From assembly GCA_002104905.1 (NCBI GenBank), contig MCFE01000048.1:62001-126000 (forward strand): 64,000 nucleotides of DNA, given 5' to 3'. The number at the start of each line of letters is the position of its first letter. Position 1 is the stretch's first letter. The notes under the pieces are model-generated. The model saw nothing but the letters and a program-made list of their open reading frames with translations, did no database searches and was not told the DNA's origin. Shown piece by piece: positions 1-11,063 of the stretch. The stretch comes from Basidiobolus meristosporus CBS 931.73 (taxonomy: Eukaryota > Basidiobolomycota > Basidiobolomycetes > Basidiobolales > Basidiobolaceae). The position numbers were made by a program, and so were the translations under genes.

Positions 1-167
1 ACATCCTGCCTGACCACCTTTCAAGACTTTTCTCAACTTCACCTTGGGAGGGACATGTGAATACTGATATAAGCAGTAAGCTCACTACAGCTTCCAAAAT
101 AATTCCTCAGCTGGATTCAGCAATCTGGAAAATCCCACATACCAATGAAAGGAAAATGCTGATATAG

Positions 168-754
168 AGGAGTCATCTACTTAGACACTCTGGAGCTGAC
201 ACACTTATGAAGAAGCTACACTCTGATGGATATCACTGGCCAAATATCAAAGCTGACTGTCTAGAGTTTGTCAAGTCTTGCGGAGAATGTCAAATTTACA
301 ATATTAGCTGCAACAGATTTCACCCTTTGAGTCCCATCCATGCAAGCCTTCCTATGGATCATATTGCAATTGATCTAGCTGGACCTTTCACCACTAGTGA
401 TGATGGTAATCACTACCTCTTTGTAATTGTGGATGTCTCCACATGTTTTGTTTTCCTCAAAGTTATCTCAGACAAGCATGCTGCCACTATTGCACAAGCA
501 CTGTTCAAGCTCTTCTGCCTTTTTGGATTCCCTAAGATCATTGAAGCAGATAATGGAACAGAATTTGTAAATTGTGTGATCAAAGCCCTCTGCCAGAATA
601 GCGCCAGTGATCACTGTCTGATCACTCCATATCATCCAAAAGCTAATGGACTTGCTGAAAGACATGTTCAGACCAAAGTGGACATCATCAGGAAATCTAT
701 CAATGGTATCTAGAAGAATTGGGACAGGTACATTCCCACTGGACAGCATGCTAT
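168..754 (+). pseudogene. Ty3/gypsy integrase, 5' part (Gypsy-1), cut by a DNA transposon
   Basis: This frame encodes the zinc-binding (HHCC) and catalytic core of a retroviral-type integrase, which inserts element cDNA into the genome. An H2C2-like stretch (His near 186, CGEC near 280-291) is followed by the rve core: Asp in IAIDLAGPF, Asp in EADNGTEF, Glu in NGLAERH, which complete the D,D,E triad. The frame is open from 168, has a stop at 711-713 and is cut at 754. It resumes at 8442, so both halves belonged to one pol gene. Bases 1-167 look like the spacer upstream of the integrase but carry stops. No LTR of this element is visible. Integrase identity is confident; the subfamily is not. 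Confidence 0.85.
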
Positions 755-771
755 CCCTATGAAAAATTATT
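755..771 (+). repeat. Left terminal inverted repeat of CCCTATG element 1
   Basis: It reads CCCTATGAAAAATTATT and pairs with 8425-8441 with one A/T difference. Related ends occur at 35876 (reverse), 37067, 48383 (reverse) and 53427. Confidence 0.8.
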
Positions 772-1828
772 GAGATGATCCTGTCAAAAGGCCATCACAA
801 AGTTAATGTCCCGTGACTAAGAGGTACTGATCTCATCAGGGCACCATCCAGAGACCGTTGAAAAATAATTGCACACCAGATTTCACAAAAAACTTAGTCA
901 AAATTTCTCATCACAACAATCTATAAGTGGCTCTTGATTGGTTTCCTGCCAATTTGCTCACTTTCTGATCCTGAACACTCTATTGCCTCCTATGTTTGTG
1001 TGAATTGATTGGCTATTGCCTCTTTTTCACACTCCTTACTTCCTAACTCAACTGTTTCTCTTACTTTTCATGCATACAAATTGATTTTATCCGTTGAAAC
1101 TTCAGTTGTACCTCAATTGCCAATTGTATTGACCTATACAAGTCTCTATACCCTACCCCAACATTAAGCCCAACCCTACACTCAACTAGTAACTCCATTA
1201 AAATCCACCACTCAATAAGTATTTCTGCTGTGATACTCTGGTTCCACAACTTTGGTGGGAACCCAATGGCTTTATGCCACTGTTCATTCACTGGTTCCCA
1301 CACATTCTGGTCTTCAGCCAGCACTGCAAGGTCTAGCTCCTCATCTGTCAGTCTTTGCAATAAGTCCTTGCCATACTGAAGTGCATTTTCTTGAGCACTG
1401 TTCTTGAAGAAGTACTGCAGCCTCTTGGTGTGCCTATTAATGTTAGAAAACTCCACTGAAGTCATTGTGTTAGTTTTTCAAGCTATTGACATTGTAGCCT
1501 TGTCTGTTAGTGGGATCTCCACTCTGTAAACAATGGAGGCTGTGGAGGCTGTGGTAGACAAATTGCCTTTTCCAGCAAACTCATCTACCTTGCTGGAGTG
1601 TAGCTCAACTGGCTGCGCTTCCAACTCTTGTGAAAACAGCGGTTTTCTTGTTGGTAATTCTTCTTGACTATGATGGAACTCAGTCTGCTCCTGGCTTGCG
1701 GCATTATTTGGCAAGAACTGCAGCTTTTTTTGCATGCCTCCCTGTCTCAGGCTTAAGTAGACATCTTTCCCTTTACCTTTTCCTTTATCACTGCCAGGTC
1801 ATTCATGGCTACTTTGTCTGAGTGCTTC

Positions 1829-2997
1829 TGTGGTAATAGTAAGTATTCCATTACTACAATATCTCTAAACCAATGTTGCACCCATTTCTTTATTTTGCTT
1901 TTTGCTATCGTAACACACAAGTGAAAGATCAAGAATTTCCAACTTTGAGGAATAAATGCTCCAGACCCTGACAAGCAATCCACCAAAGAATATTATGTCA
2001 TACAGAACACATAGTAGTCAACAAATGTTTCAAATTACAGCTCATTTGAAGCAGTACTTAAGGAGTTATGACCAAAAGAGTCCAATTATTATATATACTA
2101 TGCCTTATTGCTAGGATTACTAGGGTGACTTTGATTGTGTTTAACTTTTGAACCAGCCAATCAGGTCACGTGATATTTTCACAGGACCTGTGCCTATGTC
2201 CCATTTAGACCACTGCGAAATTTTAGCTTTGTATCATGTGTATTGTTTGCGCAATTGCCCAAAAACGTTGATCCTTCAAAATTATCATATATATGATTTC
2301 CCCAGCTGAAAAACAAAAGAGAGCCTCTCTTTCCAGAATCCCCACACTACAATTACAAGTTTAAAGGTTATAAGACTTCCCCTGCATCACTTGCACTGTT
2401 GAGTATTCTGACTTTGATCAGTACTACATCAGTATAGAGACTGCAAAGCTCACAAGAATCCAATCTAAGTTCTACAAGAAACTACCACTTTTCTGTTGGA
2501 AAAGTCCCCTCTAAGAAACCCCTTAACTCTAAGGACACCCCTTTAGACACCCCTTTAGTGTAAAGTCCACTTTAGAGACCACTACAAGAAGCCCCTTTAC
2601 TCTAAAGACACCCCTTTAGACACCCCTTTAGGTCTAAAGACCCCTTTGGAGTCTTCCACAACACACCCCTTTAGGTTAAAGGGGAGCTCAGAATTTCCAT
2701 ATCAGGGAGTATTTTCTCAGAAAGGAAAGTGACTTCCAAAAAAGGAAAAGCTACTATAAAAGTCAATAAGCCAATTAGTTGACAGAAGGTCAGAACACTG
2801 CTGTAGAAGTGATAAATACTGCCTAGAGTATATTTTGAGCCTAAGATTGAGGAAATTAGTGAAAGTTATATCTTCTATTGGTATAGCAAACTCCCAATAA
2901 ACTATTTCAGTATTAGCATACTGGAAGTTGTTGTATATTGTTGATTAGCGTCTACATTGTAGAACAAGCCCCATACTAATCATAATACAACACAACA
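1829..2997 (+). mobile_element. Solo LTR, family X (1169 bp)
   Basis: It starts TGTGGTAATAG, ends AACACAACA and is flanked by CTTC (1825-1828 and 2998-3001). It interrupts the accessory gene inside its repeat region; homologous copies run across this point without a break. It contains TATA-like stretches, a purine-rich GAGAGCCTCTC motif near 2318 and a CCCTTTAG minisatellite. A second, split copy lies at 30642-30690 plus 35877-35996. No coding capacity is seen. Confidence 0.8.
2510..2690 (+). repeat. Minisatellite with ACACCCCTTTAG units inside LTR X
   Basis: At least five imperfect copies of ACACCCCTTTAG, mixed with CTCTAAAG spacers, occur here. The split LTR-X copy at 30.6/35.9 kb lacks this part, so its copy number cannot be compared. 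Confidence 0.7.
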
Positions 2998-3366
2998 CTT
3001 CTTGTAAAGAACTACATTTCTCCTGGATAAATTCTGCTCTGACACATCTGTTTTGGCCTGCTTGTTCCTTGCTGGCACTCTGCTGGCAACCTGATGTTTC
3101 TTTTCAGCTTGTTTTGAGCTCTCAACTGTAGTTGTGGCAGGCTCCTGTAAAAGCAGCTGGTTTTTATCACTGCCAGGTCCTTCACTGCTACTTTGACTGG
3201 GTGCTTCTTGAGTGGTACTATACCTTTTCCTTGATAAATGTTGTGCTGGTGCATCCATGTCTGCCTGCTTTTCCTTAATTGGGACACTGCCAGCTGCCTG
3301 ATGTCTCTTTGCCGCTTGTGTGGAGCTTTCAGCCCTGCTTGTAACAGGCTCTTGAGGAAGCTGCTG
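2998..3366 (-). repeat. About 68-residue tandem repeat in the accessory protein
   Basis: Two tandem units of about 204 bp each run QEP-x-SRAESS ... QAAGSVPIKEKQADMD ... LSRK ... SSSEGPGSD. The second unit is cut at 2998 by LTR X and resumes at 1828. Two or three units occur in the other accessory copies (24592-25215, 31780-32220, 45700-46140). Confidence 0.7.
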
Positions 3367-4323
3367 GTTTTTAGCTATGGCACCCTTGTTCTTCTGCCTT
3401 TGATAGTTTCTGCTATTCTTAAGATACTTTCTTAGCATACCAATGCTGGCCCAAAATCTGTTTGCCCGTTTGAATCTGGGATAATGCTCATGGAACAAGT
3501 CAAGTGCATTCTGCTTGGCCTTGAGTTCCTGATGTTCCCATGGTATGCCAGCCTTAAGGTGATGGCATGCTAGACTTTTGACAGCCTCTTATATATTAGC
3601 CCACTCTTCATTATTGCACTCAATGACTTCACAGATCTTCAATGTCTTTTAATTTTTACGCTTTGGTATAAACGCCACATTGTCTCCCTCCCATGCTCTG
3701 ATAGGTTTTTCTGTGGGCTTTATCTTTGGGCACTGTTGTGCTTCAAAGACTGCACGGCGTTCCTCTGCTGTTACATTTGGAAATGGCTCAATTCTTGGCT
3801 CTGAATTTGAGCTACTTGAGTTCCTCCTTTGCAGCAAAGATACTGCTTTCTCTAACTGGGATAATGATTGCTCAACAGGTATTATATGATCATCCTTTTT
3901 CTGGACTATTTTGTGATTTCTCTGGGCCATAGATTCTATCCTATCAACCACTGCATCTAAATACTTCATCAACCCTTTGGTATGATCTGACAACATACTT
4001 GCTAATATGGGTGGTGGTGATGTTATCATGGCCACTTGCTGATCTTCAACTGTGGGTACTGCATTTGCTACATTCTAATCTGCATGAGCATAAGGGTCAG
4101 CTTGTGGCTCTGCAGAGGTTCTCAATTGCCTACTTGACTGAGAGCCTGAGGAGTCTGCATTATTACCTTCAATGGGCACACCATCCACAGGGCCTTTTTT
4201 GGATGTAGCTCTGCTTATTGCACTGAATGTCAAAGCAAGCTGTTGTTCAACCATATTTCTGTTGTCATCAGCAGTGGGGTTTGGTTGAGAACCAAACAAC
4301 TTTGCTTCATTTTTTGGCGGCAT

Positions 4324-5281
4324 ATATATGGAAGTGAGTCAAACCAAAGGGGATATAGTGTTACATATATGCATGTATGTGGTACAACAACTTTATTTAT
4401 AATGCTTACTATGGTGGGTCATCATTAAATCTTACATTCATGTTGGTGCAATAGACTTGTTCCGTTGGATAGTGCCACATTGAGCCATAAATGCCAAATG
4501 ATGCCATCGTGTGCCAGAGAGGCCAAGTGAGCCTATACTTGGCCACAGAGTGTGAAAAATAGATCTGCATCCTCATGCAAAGCAGCCCCTGTGCTTCATC
4601 TATGATGCAGGAGAAAATCCATTTTTTGACGTTTTTTTGTAGATCAATATTGTGCACAATGTGTAAGAGCACAAAAGGATTGCAGATGTACATTTGGTAC
4701 TCAAGACCCATAGCACTCTGAATCTAGCGCCTGTGGCTTGTAACATGTCACAAAAATGCATGGCACTATCTTGGTCCACTGGTTCTATCAGGCACTATAT
4801 TTAATTATTAGCCCTAAAGTAAGATCAATACAAAGCACTTATAGTGCCAGATGGTACTAGTGGACCAAGATAGTGCCATGCATTTTTGTGACATGTTACA
4901 AGCCACAGGAGCTAGATTCAGAGTGCCATTGGTATTGAGTACCAGATGCATATCTTCAATCCTTTTGTGCAATTGCAAATCCTGTACAACATTTACTTGA
5001 AAAAAAGGTCAAAAAATGGATTTTTTCCATCACAATGAGTGAAACACAGGGGCTGCTTTGCATGAAGATGCAGAGCTGTGCTGCACACTCTGTGGCCAAG
5101 TGTAGGCTCACTTGGCCCCCCTGGCACACAATGGCATCATTTGGCAATTGTGGCTCAATGTGGCACTATCCAACAGAACAAGTCTAATGTCTCAAATACA
5201 AGACTGTCTTAAGTTCACATGAGTATTGACCAAAAAGTGATATAATAGCGTTTCATTGTTGAAGGTCAAACTGTTTGCCCC
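4324..5281. promoter_or_regulatory. Divergent promoter region between accessory gene and Tnp2, split by a MITE
   Basis: This is the only stretch between the two divergent start codons (4323 minus and 5282 plus), so it must hold both promoters. Without the MITE (4453-5185) it is about 225 bp. Homologous spacers lie at 33147-33368, 44543-44763 and 56595-56815. Each has TATATATGG/TATAAT-like AT-rich stretches. The boundaries are inferred from the ORFs, not from transcription data. Confidence 0.5.
4453..5185. mobile_element. AGACTTG fold-back MITE (733 bp), TSD AAT
   Basis: Two inverted arms of about 345 bp start AGACTTGTTCCGTTGG and AGACTTGTTCTGTTGG and meet near 4810-4830. Flanks are AAT (4450-4452 and 5186-5188). 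The empty site is seen in the homologous spacers at 33275, 44637 and 56690, which read GGTGCA then (A)TGT without the insert. No ORF is present; the spurious open frames are arm sequence. Confidence 0.85.
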
Positions 5282-8180
5282 ATGTATGTGACTACTTTGA
5301 CTCAACTCCATAAGAGAAGAGAAAAAAGGCCATGTAGCTATTGTGGCAAGCCTCTCCGCCATGAAGCATGCCTACAGCTTAGGAAGTATTACAAGGATCA
5401 CAGCCAGTGTTTTGCCACCCAAGTCATATTTGTCCATTCATTGGTCACTACTGTACCAACATTATCTTACTGGCCAGTTGATACTTCTATAATGGCACCT
5501 GGCTGTCTTTATCACCTTGCACAAACTGAGTCAGGTGAGTTTGTAATGCCTTTAGGCTCACCTCAGGCTTCTGAATATGGCACACAGAGTGATAGCTCTG
5601 ACAAAGAAGGTTCACTGATGGATTTTGAGCCTATCTCCCCTAACAACAGTACCACATGTGAGCCTGGTCAACTCCCTATATGCAATGAGACAACATCCAT
5701 TGAAACAAATGCCAAGGAAACTTTATGAAGCCAAGTGAGCCCAGTAATCCATCTACTGGTGAATGATGTAATGTTGTGGCTAAAGAAGTGGCGCATTTCC
5801 ACTAATATCAGTAATGGGGGCTTTGAGGATTTATTACTACTTCTTGCCAAAATCATACCAGGATGCAACTTACTATGTACATGGAACAAGTGGACAACTG
5901 TCATGCAGCTGGCAACATATGATCCAGAGACTATCTTGATTCCAGTATGTGTTAACAGTTGCATAGCACTCACATCAAAAAATGCTACCATTGCAATGTG
6001 TCCAAATTGTCAAGAATCCACCACCATTGGGGGAGAACATTGTTCACACTCTGGATATATTCCAGTCATACCCTGTCTGAGGAAGCTGATGCAGTCCAAC
6101 AAATATTGCAAAGCTATACAGTACTGCACTTAGTATCAATCAAGCGCAAACATATCCAATATATTAAATGGCAAACATTACAAACAGCTAAGAAGCAAGG
6201 GCTACTTTGAAGGTATGTATGACCATGCCTTTGCTTTGGCACTTGATGGACTCTCATTAAACAAGTACTCTACCAGCAAGTTCCGCTGGCCGCTGATTCT
6301 CATCAATCTGAATCTGCCGCCCATCTTACAGTATCAGAGCAATAATCTGATGGTAGTCTCACTGGTATCTGGGCCTAAATCACTGTACCACCTGGATAGC
6401 TACCTGTATCCATTGCTGGATAAATTTTGTATGCTTTCCAGCAGGATAACAGTAAATGGCCATCATGTAAAAGCGCATATTGTTATCTGCATTGGAGATA
6501 CCCCAGCCATCAGCAAGATAGCTTGTTTTTCTAGGAACAATGGACGGTATTGCTGTTGAATGTGTGAGATCCAGGGGATTTACTCCTTAACTAACACATA
6601 CTGTTATTACCCAAATACCAGCACTAAGAACAGCATCTTGCCACAGAGAGAACATACAGAAGTATGGATGTATTTGCAGCAAAGTTGGCAAGCTATAAGC
6701 CATTGGCCAGAATATGGAATCAATCAGAAACCAGAGATACTTAAGATAGAGGGTATCCGCTGGAGCAAAAGCTTTCCACTAGGAGCAATGCATTTGCTTT
6801 TCAACAATATCCCTATACTGATAACCAAGTTATACATGGGGCATTTCAAGCTAAATGAGCCCTTTGAGATACCGGAGAAATTTGAAAAAAATGGCAAGAT
6901 ATTACAGAGTATATGCTACCCTAAGTACTTCTCACAGGCTCCAATTAATATTTGTATGCATATGTGGCAATACAAATGCAAAGACTAGATGAACTAGAAT
7001 TGAATTTATTCAAGTGGTGCTCTGAAACCATTCCTACCAAGAGTACATTGGAAGCATTGGGAGTCATATGTGGACATTGTAGGAATATTTATCCAGAAGC
7101 AGATCACCAATGCCAACTTGATGCATCTATAGCTGTTATGTGAGGAGTTTGTGATAGGATTTGAGCGGCTTTACTACAAACATAAAGCTGAACCCATAGA
7201 TCTCTGCTGCTACTGTATCCATTCTCTACTCCATCTTGCATGGTGTGTGGAGAATATTGGGCCTTGCTTCACTTTTTGGGAGTTTTCTAGGGAGCAGATG
7301 TGTGGGGAGAAAGGAAGACAAGTCAAGTTGCAGGTACTACCATATCCCAATCTCATCAAGAATATACCTTCAAGTCAGTCATGGATGAGATGAGTTAGCA
7401 TATGGAGGACAGCCAGAAAGAGTTGAAAAATACTGAGGACAAATATGCACATGTGGCCACCTATGCCTATGGCATAAAGAAGCTAAGCAGCCCCAATGCA
7501 TGGGTAATCAGTTAGGTAATGCAAAGTTGGGTTGGGTGCAACAAGCAACTAATTATCAGGAAAACTTCACCAAGATATGCTGGATTTCTTGTGGTCACAA
7601 GCCAACTTCTACACCATTTTATACGGAATTCACACAAACAAAAGCCAGAGAGCACCTATAAGGGGGACTAGAGTCCAGCAGGGTGAAGGAATATATTGGC
7701 TAAATACCAAAAGTTCTTTACCAATATTCAGGAGGTATTCATGGCAGAAGTGGCAACAACCAGGCATAAGTTTGCAAGATGTATATGCTACCAGCAGTAC
7801 AAGATATTTGAAAACATTGCAAGTATCACACTAAAAAGCCGTAAAGTTGAGGTGATGGAGTATGTCAATTGCAGCAGGTGTGCACATTTGTGGAGGTTAG
7901 TAGGCAGGAGGCCATAGTTTCTTTGATTCAAACTATATGTGGAATACCCAAGGTAGCAGTGGGTAGCAAATAAAGAAGGTGATTCTACAGTGGAATATAT
8001 GAATTGCACAAGGGGAGGTACTAAAAGGAAATACCATTTGGTAAATTGGTACAGTTGCATTTTACAAAACCTGTGGTAGGCTGTCATACTGCCAAAAAAA
8101 TGCCATCAGAGTCTCACTGTGAGGCCGTCAAAATACCGTCAAGTTTCTGGCCATATAAGGCAATTGGAAGTCCTGGCTGA
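5282..8180 (+). pseudogene. Tnp2-type (CACTA/EnSpm) transposase of CCCTATG element 1
   Basis: The reading frame starts with MYVTTLTQLHKRREKR and a C-x2-C ... H zinc-finger-like motif (CSYCGKPLRHEAC). The catalytic block contains FALALDG-SLNKYSTSK, then WPLILINLNLPP, GPKS, and CIGDTPAISKIA followed by a C-x2-C. Further on is SFPLGAMHLLFNNI. This order is that of Tnp2 (PF02992) proteins, which cut and join element ends. The C-terminal third (7150-8180) is conserved in all copies. Stops at 5726, 6131, 6557, 6986 and later, plus frameshifts, break it. The end near 8180 is approximate. Confidence 0.75.
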
Positions 8181-8424
8181 CTGGATCCACTTAAAATAGT
8201 AATAAAGCGCTGAAAGACTGCAACAATACCATGCAAATATTGCCTCAGTACTGATCAAAAATTGCCAAGTTTTATCACTTTATTTGTCTGTAAATTTGCA
8301 AAACACCATCATGATCTTGTTATAAGATTGTCAGGAGGATCACTAATTCCAAGCTGCTGTTATTATGACAGTCTCTAAACAGGATCCTGACGGATGATCC
8401 AAATTGGATCCAACCCCTGGACCA

Positions 8425-8441
8425 AATTATTTTTCATAGGG
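8425..8441 (-). repeat. Right terminal inverted repeat of CCCTATG element 1
   Basis: Its reverse complement reads CCCTATGAAAAATAATT, matching the left end. The outer flank TAT repeats 752-754. Just inside is a GGATCC/ATCCTG-rich subterminal stretch, the kind of region that accessory proteins bind in CACTA elements (inference). Confidence 0.8.
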
Positions 8442-8790
8442 TATCAACACCAAAATTGCCACTCTACATGGATCAACTCCATTTTCTTTGATGTTTGGAA
8501 GAAGTTACAACCACTTTGGGGACTACCAAAATACAGAGCTAGCAAGTTTGAATACAGACAAGCTAAAGAACCAGCTTGAGTACCTTACAAACAATGTCTA
8601 CCCTGCTATCAGTGCCAGAAGTAAGGCCACGCAGCAAAAGATGACTTCAACAAATGCCTCAAGACACAGGAACAGCAGCTTTCCTGATGGGTCATATGTC
8701 ATGACACTAGATCCAATCTGGCAATCTAAACTTGACCCCAAATGTGAAGGCCCATTTTAAGCTGTTAGATGTACCACTGGAGGATCTATG
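8442..8790 (+). pseudogene. Ty3/gypsy integrase, 3' part (Gypsy-1 continued)
   Basis: This is the continuation of the integrase cut at 754. It has the usual post-catalytic motif NTKIATLHGSTPFSLMFGR, and a GPY/F-like end: PDGSYVM ... SKLDPKCEGPF at 8676-8757. A stop follows at 8758. Around 8791 the sequence passes into a copia LTR on the opposite strand, so the 3' end and LTR of Gypsy-1 are lost. Confidence 0.8.
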
Positions 8791-8943
8791 AGAATCTTCA
8801 TGTTCTGGGTACCTGGTATTTGGTGAAAATGTTCCAAGTAAATCCCAGCAAGTAGTTTGGTCAGTATTCCCTAGGATTTGAAGGTAATGATCTAAGAGAT
8901 TAATATAGGTGAATAATTAGGTGGAATTACAAGTTTTTACAAC
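8791..8943 (-). mobile_element. Partial 3' LTR (family cop) of Copia-1
   Basis: Read on the minus strand it starts TGTTGTAAAAACTTG and matches the first about 150 bp of the 350-bp solo LTR at 27093-27442. It lies immediately downstream of the Copia-1 stop codon, as a 3' LTR should. The rest is missing at the junction with Gypsy-1. Confidence 0.75.
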
Positions 8944-8955
8944 ACTCCCATTCAG

Positions 8956-10712
8956 CTAAATGCTCATACCACCTAGTCCTAATTTTGACCTAAGATATTC
9001 AAACTTGTCTCTAGCTAATGGCTTGGTATATAGGTCTGCAATCATTCTATCAGAAAGACAGTACACTAAGCTAACTAAGTTATTCTCAGTATTATGAAGC
9101 CTGTGTAACACAGGGATACCATATATGGTATGAAAATGGTAGGGATGGCAACATGGGTTAATCATATGTTTTGGGTACTGGCACAGGTACTTGACTAGTA
9201 TAGAAGCACTTACATCTAGCAATCTTACATAAAGTGAGGGATGACTTATACAATAAGGTAAGCAGCTGTGATAGCCAACCAGCTTATGGGATAGTGCTGA
9301 TCAGGTAAGACATATGAGATAAAACTAAAATAGGTGTAGTAGAGATATAGGGAGGTAGAAAATATGGAAATGTGCACATCTGTCAGTGAGGGTCACTGCA
9401 ACCCCACTACAACATGTTCCAAGCATAGTACACATCAGACTGCAAACCATAAATTGATAAGGAAAGTCAGGGCTTTCAGATGGCACTAAGCCCTCTAGAT
9501 TTGGTTGAATTTTGACCAAGGTAAGAATTGTCTCCATAGGGGTGGCTGCCAGTTTACAGTCTTCCATTTGATAATTTTTTAGTATATCTTGAATATACTT
9601 GGATTGACTTAGGATGAAAGTTTTGGTACCTCTGTTTATGATGAACTTGATCCTTAAGTAGTAACTGAGCTATCTCAGATTGGACATCTTCAACTCTTTA
9701 TATTGGCTGGATTTATTTTCTTCCAGGTTTGCTAGTTGATTGGCAGCTATAATAAGGTTATCCACATACAGAGCTAATAGAACTGGATTTGCTCTATCTG
9801 GCTTATAGTACATACTGTAATCAGCATTACTCCTTTTGAATCTCAAACATTCCAAATAAGAATCTATCTTGCAATTCCAGGCTTTTGGTGATTGTTTGAG
9901 TCCATATAGAGACTTTTTAAGCTTGCAGACCAAATGGGGGTTATCTTGGTCAACAAACCAATCATGATGGCTCATATGCATATCCTCATCAAGTTTGGCA
10001 TTCAAAATGCAGCTTTTGTATCCAATTTAGGTATAAAAAACTTATAATTGGCTGCCATAGCCAATATCAGTCTGATGAAATAAAACTTGGCTACTGGTGC
10101 AAAGGTCTCTGTGTAGTCAAGTCCTTTTGTTTGAGAGTATTCTTTGTCCACAAGTCTTACTTTGTATCTTTCAATTGTACCATCAGCCATATACTTTATC
10201 TTATGAACTCTTCTGCATCCAATTGATTTTTGGTTGATTGGTAATTTGACTAGGTCCCAAGTTTGATTTTCCATCCGGGACTGATATTCCTCAGTCATTG
10301 CAGATCTCCAAAACTTTGTCTGAGGGCTATTTATGGCCTCTTTGACAATCTTGGGCTCATCAATATGGACTGAATAGATATAGGCATATATTGGGGGACC
10401 AGAGATCAAATATTTGTCATCATCTGATATCATTTTTTGTGAAAATTTTGAATTTTCATCAAACAAGACATTCCTGGACTAGATCAGCTTCTTTGCTTTG
10501 GTATTGTAGAGTCTGTATGCCTTACTCTCATTGCAGTAGCCCAAAATTATGCATTTTGAACTTTTTGGCTCAAATTTTGACTTATTTCCAGGCAGTTTCT
10601 TGGTATAAGCTGTTCACCCTGATATTCTCAGATGTTCTGCACTTGGTTTGTATCCATACCATGCTTCAAATGGAGCAGAATTGCAAAGTATTTTCTTATA
10701 ACTCCTATTTAT
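8956..10712 (-). pseudogene. Ty1/copia pol remnant (Copia-1): integrase C-end, RT and RNase H
   Basis: Read leftward: an integrase C-terminal motif (KCIILGYCNESKAYRLYN, near 10540), then reverse transcriptase with WRSAMTEEYQSRMENQTW and YTETFAPVAK (10466-10002). After a one-base frameshift at about 10004, RT continues with VCKLKKSLYGLKQSPKAW. RNase H ends with DLYTKPLARDKFEYLRSKLG and a stop at 8956. The RT active site reads YVDN instead of YVDD (AAC codon at 9757-9759). An LTR-G fragment interrupts the 3' part (9095-9411). The 5' side is cut at 10713 by Copia-2. Confidence 0.85.
9095..9411 (-). mobile_element. Truncated LTR, family G, inside Copia-1
   Basis: It matches the outer 317 bp of the 1071-bp LTR G at 20013-21083, including the CCCCACTACA end. 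It contains ATACCATATATGGTAT at 9116-9131. The rest of the LTR is missing. Confidence 0.75.
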
Positions 10713-11061
10713 TGTTGTAAAAATTTGTAATTCCACCTAAGTATTCACCTAACTTAATCTCTTAGATCATTACCTTCAAGTTGTAGGGAATACTGACCAA
10801 ATTTCTGGTTGGTACTTACTTGGAATATTCTGACCAAAATACCAGGCACCCAGAACATGAAAATTCTCAAAGTTGTCCAAACAGCCCCAAACTTTGAACA
10901 CATGTTTTTTAGACCTTCCTTAATCTGTTCTACATTTTTGCAATGCTAAGACCATGTAAAAGTATAAATAGTACTTTTACATTCAATAGTTCATTGAGTG
11001 AAAACCACACAATATACTTAATCTCCCAATTGCTTCCAATATCTCCAAGACTCTGACACCA
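10713..11061 (+). repeat. 5' LTR of Copia-2 (family cop)
   Basis: It starts TGTTGTAAAAATTTG and is colinear with the solo LTR at 27093-27442 (350 bp). A TATA-like AGTATAAATAGTACT lies at about 10960-10975. Confidence 0.8.
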
Positions 11062-11063
11062 GC

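Larger units (their letters stand above)
1061..4323 (-). pseudogene. Accessory (TnpA-like) gene of CCCTATG element 1, broken
   Basis: The frame starts at 4323 with MPPKNEAKLFGSQPNPT and runs leftward in several pieces. First comes a Ser/Asn-rich N-terminus, then a helical/heptad-like part ending in LEKAVSLLQRR (near 3830). A conserved block around FHEHYPRFKRANRFW (3498) follows, then tandem 68-residue repeats, then a C-terminal block with QENALQYGKDLLQRL and LEDQ/WEPVNEQWHK (1465-1061). The protein has no family I recognise. Its place opposite Tnp2 in every copy (about 31.1, 44.8, 56.8 kb) suggests the accessory DNA-binding role that TnpA plays in CACTA elements. Stops, frameshifts and an LTR insertion (1829-2997) make it non-functional. 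Confidence 0.65.
755..8441. mobile_element. Complete CCCTATG element 1: Tnp2-type DNA transposon, 7687 bp with nested insertions
   Basis: The element is bounded by inverted repeats reading CCCTATGAAAAAT and ATT from each end (755-771 and 8425-8441). It is flanked by a direct TAT (752-754 and 8442-8444). Removing the element and one TAT rejoins the gypsy integrase reading frame exactly, which fixes the borders. Inside are a minus-strand accessory gene and a plus-strand Tnp2 transposase gene, divergent from a central promoter. Subtracting the LTR (1829-2997 plus 4 bp) and the MITE (4453-5185 plus 3 bp) leaves about 5.78 kb. CACTA/EnSpm elements usually end in CACTA or CACTG and make 2-3-bp duplications. 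The Tnp2 protein and TSD fit; the end sequence does not. Confidence 0.85.

Noticed and set aside
468-749. Minus-strand open frame over the integrase
   Set aside because: It is the shadow of the plus-strand integrase, which has the conserved DDE motifs.
2510-2690. Telomere-like CCCTAAA repeats
   Set aside because: The unit is ACACCCCTTTAG with irregular spacing and lies within an LTR, so it is not a telomeric array.
4409-5147. Open frames of 60-100 codons within the MITE
   Set aside because: They lie in the inverted arms, recur in every MITE copy with stops, and have no protein-like conservation.
8090-8440. A tRNA or small RNA gene in the conserved 350 bp after Tnp2
   Set aside because: No cloverleaf or box A/B pattern was found; the conservation is that of the transposon subterminal region seen at all copies.
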